Shown: positions 18,479 through 27,347 of the stretch, piece by piece | Numbering within the stretch: the stretch's first letter is position 1 | Layout: each line of letters opens with the position of its first letter | Source: Candidatus Caenarcanales bacterium | GTDB taxonomy: Bacteria; Cyanobacteriota; Vampirovibrionia; LMEP-6097 | Assembly (NCBI GenBank): GCA_013216135.1 | Contig: JABSOS010000020.1 | Location: 1 to 55,709, forward strand | Direction of reading: 5' to 3' | DNA: 55,709 bases | Translations under genes and position numbers: made by a program | The notes under the pieces: generated by a model | The model's input: only the letters and a program-made list of their open reading frames with translations | Told to the model about the DNA's origin: nothing | The model's database searches: none

Positions 18479-18943
18479 TTACAACACAAGAACGTCTTGA
18501 ATCATCTTATCCTGATCTTTCTTCTCGTTCATAACGATGGTGTCTAACATTTCACCAAGTGCATTATGTGTTGCGTATTGATAATTCAATTGTGAATTTC
18601 TTTGTTGGGCAAGTACTAAATTTTCATTAATAGTATCGTAGTTTTGACCATAGTATCTATTAGCCATTACTTTACCTACATAAGATCCAATTGATCTACC
18701 AATTCCAAAACCTATGATCGAACCTAAAGGACCACCTAGAGCACCACCAGCAATACCTAACATACCACCAATTCCTTCAGCTCTAAATTTCACTTTATCC
18801 ATTTGAACTCGGATTTCTCCAGTTCTTTTAGTAAGTTGGTAAATGTCCTGAAAATTTGCAGCCATTATATATTTCTGAGCATTACTCTGAAACATGTGCT
18901 GGACTCTCCAGTTTATATAATTTGGTTCTTCAAATTGTGACAT
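18479..18943 (-). CDS. Hypothetical glycine-rich protein, membrane-active candidate
   Basis: 154 residues, no recognised family. The middle (about 58-90) is a glycine-zipper-like hydrophobic stretch (GIGGMLGIAGGALGGPLGS followed by IIGFGIGRSIGSYVG), flanked by amphipathic helices on both sides. No signal peptide. Glycine zippers of this kind occur in membrane-inserting proteins, phage tape-measure segments and some secreted pore or needle proteins, so a membrane role is only an inference. GGCGGAAAAA precedes the ATG. It lies 52 bp downstream of the 92-residue gene on the same strand and probably shares its transcript. Confidence 0.75.
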   Translation of the reverse strand: MSQFEEPNYINWRVQHMFQSNAQKYIMAANFQDIYQLTKRTGEIRVQMDKVKFRAEGIGGMLGIAGGALGGPLGSIIGFGIGRSIGSYVGKVMANRYYGQNYDTINENLVLAQQRNSQLNYQYATHNALGEMLDTIVMNEKKDQDKMIQDVLVL

Positions 18944-18995
18944 TTTTTCCGCCTATACCTTATATTCAATAATCGACCTAGTTTTAAACCTCTAA

Positions 18996-19274
18996 TTATG
19001 ATTTTTTGATCATTTCCATTTCTTTTTTGTACTGATCTTTATCACCTTTAGCAACTTCTAACCAAAATTGCTGATTATTTCTAGATAAACCCATCAATTG
19101 ACTAGTAGTACTCATTAATTGTCTAGCCGCCTGTTGGTCACCATGACCGAGAATAGCTTGTTGAAGAAGTTGTTCTGCAAACGCATGATCTGCTTGAACT
19201 TGAGTAACGAGTGAATTTGCGTCTGTAAGCCGCTCTGCTGCATTAACTACTGGTACTGATGAGTATGTTGCCAT
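18996..19274 (-). CDS. Small hypothetical helical protein
   Basis: 92 residues, predicted to be almost entirely helical, rich in Gln and Ala (HAFAEQLLQQAILGHGDQQAAR), ending in a lysine-rich tail. No cysteine, signal peptide or known motif. The start is well supported by AGGAG six to seven bases before the ATG, one of the few clear Shine-Dalgarno sites in the window, which hints at strong expression. Followed by the glycine-rich protein gene. The pair could encode an exported structural protein and its partner, but there is no direct evidence. Confidence 0.75.
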   Translation of the reverse strand: MATYSSVPVVNAAERLTDANSLVTQVQADHAFAEQLLQQAILGHGDQQAARQLMSTTSQLMGLSRNNQQFWLEVAKGDKDQYKKEMEMIKKS

Positions 19275-19507
19275 TTTTTTCTCCTATTCCTTAACTATTC
19301 TTACTTAGTTATTAAATTCAATTGTTTGTCACTTAAAAAAATTGTTTAACCTTCAACCTACACTAAGGGTATACTGGATGAATTTTAAGTTTTGGTTAAG
19401 GGAAATAATTTTTAGAAAAAATTGATAGATCTTTAGAAATTATTTTAAACATGTCAATAAAGTACTACTTTTAACTATATATTTATACAATTTATGGGAT
19501 CTTAAAA

Positions 19508-21292
19508 GTGAGAACAAATGATCATATTAGATTAAATATGCCAAGCCCAGTGGGGAGTATAACACCTAAAAAGATAGGGGAAGTCGAGATAGTTAATGAC
19601 GTTACGAGTCAACCTCCAATTAAGGTTATTCAATTAGTAGAAGAGAAAGATATAGTAATTAATGCTGAACTTGAACATGAAAAAGCTTCTGTTTTAAGCG
19701 CACCTTCAGAAGATTATATTTCTCTTTATCAAACAATAAATAGCTCAAATAAAAGAAAAGAAGCTGCACTTTTAAAAATTAGCTCTTATTATCATTTTTC
19801 GCTAGGTGGAATCCAAGCTACAAAAGCGATTCAAGATAAATTCAGGGAAAATCCTGAAACCAGTCCCGATCAGATTCGAAACTTTATAAGGGCTGAATTT
19901 GAAGAAAGATTAAATGAACATCAGTTTAAAATTTTAGATGGCATAACAGATGATTTTAAAGAGAAAGAGCAAGAATTTAATGGAGCCTTATCCGATGCCT
20001 TCGAAGCAGCAATTGAAACTGGAACTGAACTATGGGGTCTCCCAGAGAATACAATCAAAATTCCTAGCAATAAAATAGAATGGCAACAATTACTCTGGTT
20101 AGCAGATGAAGGTAATATAGATAAATCTATAGACAACTTAACTTTAGATGAAAAGATTCAAAAAACAGCAAGGTTATTTAAAAAACATCTCACGCTTAAC
20201 TTACAAATAGGAAAAATCATGGATATTAACCCACTAATAATTGATAAGCACATTGATACTGTTGAAATTAGTCTTTTAAATAATGCTCCAGGGGTAACAT
20301 TTGGATTCCTTGAAATGAAGGACAAAGCTATAGATAATTTTTTTGCAACAAAAAAAGCAACTGTCAGAACAAATGGAAAAGAAATGGAACCCTACACGAT
20401 ACTTGCAGGCCCAAGTGCATCAATTTACGATCCATTAATTCCAGTAAATTCACCTGAAATGAAAATTGCAAAAGAAGTAAATGACCATGAATTTGGACAT
20501 CTAATATATGGTGCGAGAAGAAGAGCAGAAGAAAAACTTAATGGTAAACCAGATATTGAAAAAGGTTTTAAGTACTCAGATCCTTTAACAAAAAATGACC
20601 TTGAACATTTTGGATTTTGTTCTGAGAAAGTAATTAATACATTCGAAGAAAATAAACAGCTGTTCTTACTTATAACAAAAACAGAGCTCATAGAACACCT
20701 AAAAATGAATGAAGCTAGCACTATATTTAACAACGATAGATTTACCCCAAGCCATGATAGTAATGATTATATTCAGAAATCTTTTTTAGCAAATATTGCT
20801 GATTCGGATGCAAACTTAGAACTAATAAAAAATATTGATTTAAGAGTAAAACTAGGTCTTGTTGATAAAAATGCTTTTGCTGATTTAGTTTATGCAGCTC
20901 CAGACCCTTTTTCCCTTATGATATTAATGGAGAAAAGTATACCTATCGAGGCTGCTTCAACAGAAAAGATAATCCAGACTATAGACTATATTAATAATGC
21001 TGGTTCATTTTATGATAATGGTGACCTTGAAAGGCTACTTGCTGTTCTTGAAAAAAGACCAACGATAGAACAAAATAAATTAATAGATTATCTTAACGAA
21101 AAAGATATCGCAAACTCTGAACATTATTTTGCTTCTACACTAGAAGAGAGTAAAAATCATTTCATCTATTTAAATAACATAGAAAAGAACAAAGTTTCAA
21201 ATTTAATAGCGAGAGTAAATGAAAATTTTGCCAAACAACACTTTGACATTAAAGACGAAGATACTCTCGAAGCAGAGTATTTTGATATTTAA
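19508..21292 (+). CDS. Putative zinc metallopeptidase (HEFGH motif), otherwise unknown
   Basis: 594 residues, soluble, no signal peptide. The only familiar element is an HExxH zinc motif, H327-EFG-H331, in the context EVNDHEFGHLIYGARRRAEE, with hydrophobic residues around it as expected for a metalloprotease helix. The third zinc ligand cannot be fixed; Glu residues follow at 340-341 and 356. The preceding 320 residues are mostly helical. The start is GTG at 19508, with an alternative ATG at 19538. The 233-bp gap before it is shared with the divergent small-protein gene and shows no clear promoter. It ends with a 4-bp overlap with the convergent gene. A protease acting on the neighbouring small proteins is a guess. 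Confidence 0.7.
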   Translation: MRTNDHIRLNMPSPVGSITPKKIGEVEIVNDVTSQPPIKVIQLVEEKDIVINAELEHEKASVLSAPSEDYISLYQTINSSNKRKEAALLKISSYYHFSLGGIQATKAIQDKFRENPETSPDQIRNFIRAEFEERLNEHQFKILDGITDDFKEKEQEFNGALSDAFEAAIETGTELWGLPENTIKIPSNKIEWQQLLWLADEGNIDKSIDNLTLDEKIQKTARLFKKHLTLNLQIGKIMDINPLIIDKHIDTVEISLLNNAPGVTFGFLEMKDKAIDNFFATKKATVRTNGKEMEPYTILAGPSASIYDPLIPVNSPEMKIAKEVNDHEFGHLIYGARRRAEEKLNGKPDIEKGFKYSDPLTKNDLEHFGFCSEKVINTFEENKQLFLLITKTELIEHLKMNEASTIFNNDRFTPSHDSNDYIQKSFLANIADSDANLELIKNIDLRVKLGLVDKNAFADLVYAAPDPFSLMILMEKSIPIEAASTEKIIQTIDYINNAGSFYDNGDLERLLAVLEKRPTIEQNKLIDYLNEKDIANSEHYFASTLEESKNHFIYLNNIEKNKVSNLIARVNENFAKQHFDIKDEDTLEAEYFDI

Positions 21293-21987
21293 TTGAGGGA
21301 AAAGTAAGTTGGTCCATTGCCATTTGGTTCTTGAATTCGTATTTTTTTACTCTTAAGTAACTCCTGCAAAGCTAAAATTAACTCTTCTTCAGTGCCACCT
21401 AAAGTATTTTTCAATGTCACAAAATTTATTCGTTTATTAGGCTGCTTAGAAATTAATGTCAATACTTGCAAATATTTATAATCTTGATTATCAAATTGAT
21501 TTTTAGTATTAATTTGATAATCTGGAATTAAGATACTATCTTTCAATAAAATATTTATTGCACTAGAGAGAAGTGAACTCTCGAAACCATTTAACTCAGA
21601 TATATTAACCTCATTTATAACACCTTTATTATCGGGTAATATCTGTAGTATTCTTTCAAACACTCTCTGTTCTTGCTTATTAGTAAATGGATAGTTTTTC
21701 ATTAAATCATGATTAATTAACAATTTACTGGTGGGAGTAAATTTCAAACTATGTCTATCTGCAAGAGACCTTAAGTCATTTTTCAAAGCTAAAATACTAA
21801 AAGCTAAATAATTACCATTTTCCTTAGGTAAAAATTCTGAAAGGGTGAATTCACGCTTATCACCTTTACTAACCCTGTTTTCAATATTGGTTATAATTTG
21901 ACGATTTACAGAATGATTTAACTGTGAGCCATGAGAACCTTGGATCTGAAAATGATTGATTCCATTTACCCCCTGAGCCTCTCCCAT
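21289..21987 (-). CDS. Hypothetical protein with possible C-terminal winged-helix fold
   Basis: 233 residues from ATG 21987; an upstream TTG at 21996 would overlap the previous stop. No recognised family. The last 60 residues (LQVLTLISKQPNKRINFVTL, then EELILALQELLKSKKIRIQE) have the helix-helix-strand rhythm of a winged-helix domain, and a similar pattern precedes it. The start lies 2 bases after the stop of the phosphoribosyltransferase-like gene, so the two are translationally linked in an operon headed by a winged-helix gene. Confidence 0.7.
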   Translation of the reverse strand: MGEAQGVNGINHFQIQGSHGSQLNHSVNRQIITNIENRVSKGDKREFTLSEFLPKENGNYLAFSILALKNDLRSLADRHSLKFTPTSKLLINHDLMKNYPFTNKQEQRVFERILQILPDNKGVINEVNISELNGFESSLLSSAINILLKDSILIPDYQINTKNQFDNQDYKYLQVLTLISKQPNKRINFVTLKNTLGGTEEELILALQELLKSKKIRIQEPNGNGPTYFSLN

Positions 21988-21989
21988 AT

Positions 21990-22811
21990 CTAACAATAAG
22001 AATTATTTATAAGCTCACCCAAACCACCAGCTCCAGGAACTATATACTGAATATCAGTTAAACCTTTCTCTTCTTCAATAAACTCACCAGGAATAGAGTT
22101 TTTAACCTTATCAGAGGAAGCTCCACGGTCAATACGTAAAGCATAAACGATCAAATCTGGTGCCTCTTTCTTCATTCTTCTTATATATTCAGAAGTTACT
22201 ATTAAATGAAGACTTATATACTTTCTAGCAGTCCCTAAAGTAGAGTTCTTATAAAAGTTAACAGCTTCTACCATAGAGCCCCCAGTGGCTCCCATAGGGT
22301 CAGGAAATATAACAAGTGAATCTTCTATAGATCCACCTACTTTATTACCACTAAAATCAACTCCGACAACTTTACCTTCAGTGTCAGTTTTTCTAGCCAT
22401 ATACATATGATCTTGACGAACAAGATCAGGATTTAAAACTAAGTTACACGTATCGAAGCAAACTTGACTTGGCAAACTTCCAGCTCTTGCGATATTAACT
22501 GTAACCAGCTTAGTCTCAGGATCAATAACCTCACCTTTCCAGATACCATCTGGACTAAGTTCAGCCATTCTAGTCTCAACTTCTACTTCTTTAGTAGGAA
22601 TTTCGTTATTAATTACATGCCTAACCATTTGAGCATATAAATCAGTAATAATTTGATTAACTTCAGGTTGTTTACATTTAGCTTGTGATAAATAAGCAAG
22701 TCTAGATCTTAGGTAATTATCATCTAAGATATGATAGTTCTCACCATAAAGATGAGGAATCTCTCTAGAGTTTTTAGTAGATTCTTTAACCATCAGAGCT
22801 TCGTTTGACAT
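21990..22811 (-). CDS. Uracil phosphoribosyltransferase-like protein, divergent
   Basis: 273 residues; the canonical enzyme has about 210. Family hallmarks are visible: VEVET at the end of the N-terminal helices, VNIARAGSLPS in place of the usual ILRAG loop, and the PRPP loop FPDPMGATGGSM (canonical DPMLATGGS). The uracil-binding tail is altered: canonical GYIxPGLGDAGDR corresponds to QYIVPGAGGLGELI, the Asp is lost and about 20 residues are inserted before it. The N-terminus carries 20 extra residues. The PRPP site looks intact, but the base recognised may differ, or the protein may sense rather than catalyse. It lies 13 bp after a winged-helix gene. Stop TAG. Confidence 0.75.
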   Translation of the reverse strand: MSNEALMVKESTKNSREIPHLYGENYHILDDNYLRSRLAYLSQAKCKQPEVNQIITDLYAQMVRHVINNEIPTKEVEVETRMAELSPDGIWKGEVIDPETKLVTVNIARAGSLPSQVCFDTCNLVLNPDLVRQDHMYMARKTDTEGKVVGVDFSGNKVGGSIEDSLVIFPDPMGATGGSMVEAVNFYKNSTLGTARKYISLHLIVTSEYIRRMKKEAPDLIVYALRIDRGASSDKVKNSIPGEFIEEEKGLTDIQYIVPGAGGLGELINNSYC

Positions 22812-22824
22812 TTTTAATCCTTAT

Positions 22825-23178
22825 TTAGTCGATTACAGCGCCTTCAGACTTTAACCAGTCCTCAAAAGCGATAATATCAGGGATATAAAGATCACCAGTT
22901 TCATCGTTCATGATAAAACCTTTAGTTCTCATGCGATCAAAACTTTTAGATACTTGCTTAGGGTTCACCTCAGCCATCTTAGAAATCTTTTTAGTACTTA
23001 GTAAAGGGATTTTAGTTCCTTTCTTAGAAACCACACCTTTTTGCATTACGTCTAGGTATAAAGCTAAACCAACACGAGCTTCTTCATTAAGCTCAATATA
23101 CACTTCTTCAGCACCAGCATCTGGGGCAACGACTGCGTTTTCGTTATTTTCAACTACATCTTGACCAGTTTCAGACAT
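22825..23178 (-). CDS. Winged-helix DNA-binding protein (Crp/MarR-like)
   Basis: 117 residues. An acidic, low-complexity N-terminus (about 1-30) is followed by one winged-helix domain: EARVGLALYLDVMQKG, then KIPLLSTKKISKMAEVNPKQ and KSFDRMRTKGFIMND with a short basic wing. There is no ligand-binding domain, so a partner may supply the signal; the phosphoribosyltransferase-like gene 13 bp downstream is the obvious candidate. The region before the ATG contains the large hairpin at 23216-23375. Confidence 0.75.
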   Translation of the reverse strand: MSETGQDVVENNENAVVAPDAGAEEVYIELNEEARVGLALYLDVMQKGVVSKKGTKIPLLSTKKISKMAEVNPKQVSKSFDRMRTKGFIMNDETGDLYIPDIIAFEDWLKSEGAVID

Positions 23179-23215
23179 TGTGCATCATCTTAGCACATCA
23201 AAACGTCAGCATGAG

Positions 23216-23375
23216 ATAGATTTTAATTTTCATATCGTTATATTTTTAGAATGATTTTCGTGAGTTTGATTAGATTTGCTGCGAGCTTAGGGACCCATCG
23301 AAGATGGGGCGCAGCAGCAAGTCTAATCAAAGCTCATGAAAATTTTAAAAGCTTGTTATGAAAATTAAAATCTAT
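23216..23375 (+). ncRNA. Large 160-nt imperfect hairpin, candidate structured RNA or miniature element
   Basis: Three nested stems are visible. The outer arms 23216-23234 and 23357-23375 are perfect 19-bp complements. The middle arms 23253-23282 and about 23314-23345 pair almost fully with one bulge. The tip CCCATC-GAA-GATGGG spans 23294-23308. Two imperfect positions in the middle stem are G-T on the plus strand but A-C on the minus strand, so the plus-strand RNA folds better. The right outer arm overlaps the last 11 bases of bamA including its stop. No T-run follows on either strand, which argues against a simple terminator. Confidence 0.6.
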
Positions 23376-25548
23376 CCGCAGGACCGAAGTTAAATCTAAA
23401 GAATTGATTATTGGTAAGAGCTTCAACAAGTGGGAAACCCGCATCCACTCTTATACGCCCAACAAATGGTAACGCAACTCTAAGACCAAAACCTACAGAC
23501 CAAGCGCGGCTTAATCTATTTGTGATGTTATTAAAAGTATTTTCTCCGCTAACTAAACCAAAATCTGAAAAGGCAGCAACATCCACTGATCTAAACAATT
23601 TAATTCTTTTCAGCCTTGGCACAAAGTTATAAATCGGAGTTCTAATTTCAGCAGTACCAATCGCAAGTGAATTACCAAAACCTAACTGCGATAAAGTCAA
23701 ATAACCACGAACACCACTAACACCCCCTAAACGGAATTGATTAAAACGTGGGATATCACCTAAAAGCTGGTGTCCTACCCTAGCATTAATCAAAATACTA
23801 CTATCTTTAGGTAAAGCAAAGTAACGTGAAACACTCGCCCTAACTTTAGTGTGTGAATTAATATCACCAAAACCTAAGACTGGCTCAGCAGTGAAACTTG
23901 TTCTCCACCCTTTTCTCGGTCTATCATTTGAATCTAAATTACGAAAAGTGTAAGTTGATTGAAGGTTCACAAAGTTACCAGAGACAAGCTGCTCTTCTCT
24001 AGTGTCACGAGCGTTCCTCCTAGCTCTTCTTAGATTATCAATCTCATTAATCCCTGGATTATTTCTAACTTTATCTGGGTCTAAGCCGTCTTCTTCTAAT
24101 AAACCATCAACTAAACTACTAATATAGTTAGAGTCATCTGCACCATTAAGATCTAAAAAATTAAAACTCAAACTTGAATTCAAGCTTTGATTATCAAAAA
24201 GCCCAAAGGTTCTAGAAAGACCAAGTCCACCACCAAAGGCAGTTTGCTCAGAGAAGTCAACTTGAAAGTTATTACCTGAAACATAATTCCCGAAGGCTCT
24301 TACAGTATTCTGTGAATTCTTGAAATATGGAATAGCATAACTAGAACTTATCCTAGTCTGAGTGGCTGCTCTAAAGAAATCTTCATTATTATTAAAACCT
24401 GCATTTGCACCAATACCTGTTCCGAAGACACCATTAATATCTAGGTTATGACCTTCACCTTTAATGTTACCCACTCTAAGTGAAGCATTACCAAAAACAC
24501 CAGTACCAGTATTGACTCCACCACCAACTCCAAGCTTAGTATTTTTTGTTTCTTCTAAAACAATCTTTAATTTATAAGTCTCAGCTCCCTCATCTGCAAT
24601 GAGTTCACGTTTAACGTCTTTAAAGTAGCCTGTACCTCTTAAACGTTTAAAGTCTTTTAAGAAAACCTTTTCATTATATGGTTCATTTGCTTTCGTGTGC
24701 CCAATTAGCTTTCTAAGATAAATTTCTTTAGTTTTTCCATTTCCCTCAAATTCAATTTCAGAAATATTTCCTTCAGCTACATAAATTCTAAAAATACCCG
24801 AATCAGGGTCCCAGCTTATATCACTAATACGCGCTAAAACTAAACCTTTTGCAGAATAAGCTTCCTCAATTTCTCTTAGCTTTTTAGAAGTATTTGGGAT
24901 ACTCTGTGGTTTTCCAATAAGATCAGCCACCATTTCATAAGCATTAACTTTGTCTGTAGTATTGTTTCCTAGAATGTAAACATCTTTTACTAAAGAATTT
25001 TCTTTTAAATAATAATTAAGCTCAATGCCACCATCGACTAAAACCGGCTGCGCCTCGATCGAAGATTTAATAAAATATCCTGTTTTAAACAAACTTTGTA
25101 AATCTTGCACCACAGAATTTCTAGTGAAATAAGATCCACGCTTGGTTACGATTAAATTTTTAATTTCATCATCACTTATAAAGTTGTTACCAACTATCCT
25201 TACATTCATTACCTTTTGAAGCTCACCAGTTTCAACATATTCTGTTTTATTGATACCTTGCTCTATAGGCTGAGACTGCATCTCATCTTCTTTTAAAATA
25301 TTATCGATTTCTTTACTTAGGGTAGATTCTTTTTTCTGAACGGGCGCCCCCAAATCATCAACGGTAGGTTCTTTTTTACTGCCTATATCGAAGCCATAAT
25401 TAGGAGCAATATCAACTTTATCTGTAATCTTATCTGCAATTTCTTTAATCGCATGAACACTATTAAACCTTACAAATAAGGCAAAAAATACCAATATTGG
25501 GATAAATAATTTCTTAGGAATCGTGTTTTTATCTCTCTTACAGACCAA
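23365..25548 (-). CDS. bamA: Outer-membrane protein assembly factor BamA (Omp85)
   Basis: Inserts beta-barrel proteins into the outer membrane. 727 residues with an N-terminal signal region (KKLFIPILVFFALFVRFNSVHA), an acidic linker, then POTRA domains beginning near VMNVRIVGNNFISDDEI, VKDVYILGNN and ISEIEFEGNGKT, about three in all as in cyanobacterial Omp85. The 16-strand barrel follows from about 365. The loop-6 motif is seen as VRGY in GGVSGVRGYL, and the C-terminal strand ends in FRFNFGPADRF with an aromatic last residue. This is the best evidence in the window for a didermal envelope. Its 3' end runs into a large hairpin. Confidence 0.95.
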   Translation of the reverse strand: MVCKRDKNTIPKKLFIPILVFFALFVRFNSVHAIKEIADKITDKVDIAPNYGFDIGSKKEPTVDDLGAPVQKKESTLSKEIDNILKEDEMQSQPIEQGINKTEYVETGELQKVMNVRIVGNNFISDDEIKNLIVTKRGSYFTRNSVVQDLQSLFKTGYFIKSSIEAQPVLVDGGIELNYYLKENSLVKDVYILGNNTTDKVNAYEMVADLIGKPQSIPNTSKKLREIEEAYSAKGLVLARISDISWDPDSGIFRIYVAEGNISEIEFEGNGKTKEIYLRKLIGHTKANEPYNEKVFLKDFKRLRGTGYFKDVKRELIADEGAETYKLKIVLEETKNTKLGVGGGVNTGTGVFGNASLRVGNIKGEGHNLDINGVFGTGIGANAGFNNNEDFFRAATQTRISSSYAIPYFKNSQNTVRAFGNYVSGNNFQVDFSEQTAFGGGLGLSRTFGLFDNQSLNSSLSFNFLDLNGADDSNYISSLVDGLLEEDGLDPDKVRNNPGINEIDNLRRARRNARDTREEQLVSGNFVNLQSTYTFRNLDSNDRPRKGWRTSFTAEPVLGFGDINSHTKVRASVSRYFALPKDSSILINARVGHQLLGDIPRFNQFRLGGVSGVRGYLTLSQLGFGNSLAIGTAEIRTPIYNFVPRLKRIKLFRSVDVAAFSDFGLVSGENTFNNITNRLSRAWSVGFGLRVALPFVGRIRVDAGFPLVEALTNNQFFRFNFGPADRF

Positions 25549-25670
25549 AGCTATTTAAATTAAGGCAAAAGGTGTGCTCATAATAAAAATTAGCATATTT
25601 AAGGTTCTGCTGAAAATGATAATTGATATGCCAGGAAATAAGATGGAAAAAATTGTATTATTAATGGAAA

Positions 25671-27272
25671 ATGTCTAATTCAGAAAGCCAAGGAATAAAA
25701 ATTGATATTTTCGACACCACTTTAAGAGACGGCGAGCAGTCTCCTGGTGCGACAATGAATGCTGAAGAGAAGCTAGAGATAGCAAAACAACTCGCAGAGC
25801 TGAATGTAGATGTTATTGAAGCTGGTTTTCCTGTTTCTAGTCAAGGTGACTTTGACTCAGTTCACGATATCGCTGAACAAGTTAAAGGACCTACAATCTG
25901 TGCCCTTACAAGAGCAGTTGAAAAAGACATCGAAGCTGCAGCTAAAGCTTTAGAGCCAGCTGCAAGAAAGAGAATCCATACTTTTATCGCGACCTCACCT
26001 ATCCATATGGAATATAAACTGAAAATGGAACCAGATGATGTTCTAAAAAAAGCAAGTGAAATGGTGAGATACGCTAAGTCTTTTGTAGATGAAGTTGAGT
26101 TTTCAGCTGAGGACGCTTGTAGAAGTGAAAAAGAGTTCCTTTATAGAATCATTGAAGCTACGATTGAAGCTGGTGCAACTATCATTAATATCCCTGACAC
26201 AGTTGGTTATACAACTCCTGAAGAGTTCGGTTCACTAATTAAATCTATTAAAGACAATGTTCCTAATATAGAAAAAGCTAAAATCTCTGTCCACTGTCAT
26301 AACGACTTGGGTCTTGCAGTTGCAAACAGCTTAGCAGCAATCAAAAACGGTGCAGAACAAGTAGAATGTACTATTAACGGTATCGGTGAAAGAGCTGGTA
26401 ACGCTAGTTTAGAAGAGATCGTAATGATCTTAAAAACTCGTAAAGAGTTTGGTTACTATACGAATATGAACACTCAGCAGATCATTAGATCAAGCCGCTT
26501 AGTAAGTAATATTACCGGAATGTTTGTCCAACCTAATAAAGCAATCGTAGGTTCAAATGCCTTCGCTCACGAATCTGGAATCCACCAAGATGGCATGCTT
26601 AAAAACAAGCATACTTATGAGATTATTGACTTAAGTGAGATTGGTTTAAAAACTACTCAACTGCCACTTGGACCTAGATCTGGTAAGCACGCTCTAAAAA
26701 GTAGACTTGAACAGCTGGGCTTTAAAAATCTTGATAAAGATCTGCTTCAGAAAACTTATGAAAGGTTTATTAGACTTGCTGATAAAAAGAAAAGAGTTGA
26801 TGATAGGGATTTAGTTAGCTTAGCTACTGACTTATCTTTAAAAATCAAAGATTCATCTATTACATTTACTTTACTTCATGTTCAGGTTACCTCAGGCACT
26901 TCAGGATTACCTACTGCAAGTATCTGCCTTCAAGACCAAAGAGATAAAACAAATATTCTTAAAGGTGCTTCTTTAGGAACAGGTCCAGTTGATGCTGCAT
27001 GTAAATGTATACGTGAGCTTACTAAAGCTAACTGCACTTTAACTGAATTTACTGTTAAGTCAGTTACTGAAGGAATTGATTCACTTGGTGAAGTAACTAT
27101 CCGTGTTCAGGATAATGAAACTGGTCAATTATTCACTGGTCACGCAGCGAAAACAGATGTTTTAGTAGCTTCAGCTACAGCTTACTTAGATGCTGTGAAC
27201 AAATACTTTGCTAAGAAAGGTGATATTAAATTCAACCCTCAGACAGAGTCTGAACTTAAAGTAGAAGTTTAA
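25671..27272 (+). CDS. leuA: 2-isopropylmalate synthase
   Basis: Condenses acetyl-CoA with 2-ketoisovalerate, the first step of leucine synthesis. Motifs: FDTTLRDGEQSPGATM at the N-terminus, SVHCHNDLGLAVAN with the metal-binding His pair, NGIGERAGNASLEE, and HESGIHQDGMLK. The C-terminal leucine-binding regulatory domain is complete (about 390-520), so feedback inhibition is expected. 533 residues, the usual length of bacterial LeuA1. No other leu genes are nearby. The 122-bp region before it shows no T-box or leader peptide. Followed directly by a hairpin. Confidence 0.95.
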   Translation: MSNSESQGIKIDIFDTTLRDGEQSPGATMNAEEKLEIAKQLAELNVDVIEAGFPVSSQGDFDSVHDIAEQVKGPTICALTRAVEKDIEAAAKALEPAARKRIHTFIATSPIHMEYKLKMEPDDVLKKASEMVRYAKSFVDEVEFSAEDACRSEKEFLYRIIEATIEAGATIINIPDTVGYTTPEEFGSLIKSIKDNVPNIEKAKISVHCHNDLGLAVANSLAAIKNGAEQVECTINGIGERAGNASLEEIVMILKTRKEFGYYTNMNTQQIIRSSRLVSNITGMFVQPNKAIVGSNAFAHESGIHQDGMLKNKHTYEIIDLSEIGLKTTQLPLGPRSGKHALKSRLEQLGFKNLDKDLLQKTYERFIRLADKKKRVDDRDLVSLATDLSLKIKDSSITFTLLHVQVTSGTSGLPTASICLQDQRDKTNILKGASLGTGPVDAACKCIRELTKANCTLTEFTVKSVTEGIDSLGEVTIRVQDNETGQLFTGHAAKTDVLVASATAYLDAVNKYFAKKGDIKFNPQTESELKVEV

Positions 27273-27274
27273 TC

Positions 27275-27309
27275 TTACTATTTAAGACGCGATAAGTCGT
27301 AAATAGTAA
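27275..27309 (+). terminator. Hairpin after leuA
   Basis: Arms of 14 bases, 27275-27288 (TTACTATTTAAGAC) and 27296-27309, pair with one mismatch around a 7-base loop, starting three bases after the leuA stop. No T-run follows the right arm, so termination may be partial. Confidence 0.6.
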
Positions 27310-27332
27310 ATATAAATGCTAAAATAGAGCTT

Positions 27333-27347
27333 GAGGAGGTTATCTTG
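27333..27347 (+). promoter_or_regulatory. Strong ribosome-binding site fixing a TTG start
   Basis: GAGGAGGT at 27333-27340 is followed after four bases by TTG 27345-27347. This is the best Shine-Dalgarno match seen in the window, and it supports the TTG start of an exported protein. Confidence 0.85.

Noticed and set aside
18479..19274. Possible type III secretion or WXG100-like identity of the two small proteins
   Set aside because: No WXG motif, no secretion apparatus genes nearby and no recognisable family motif.
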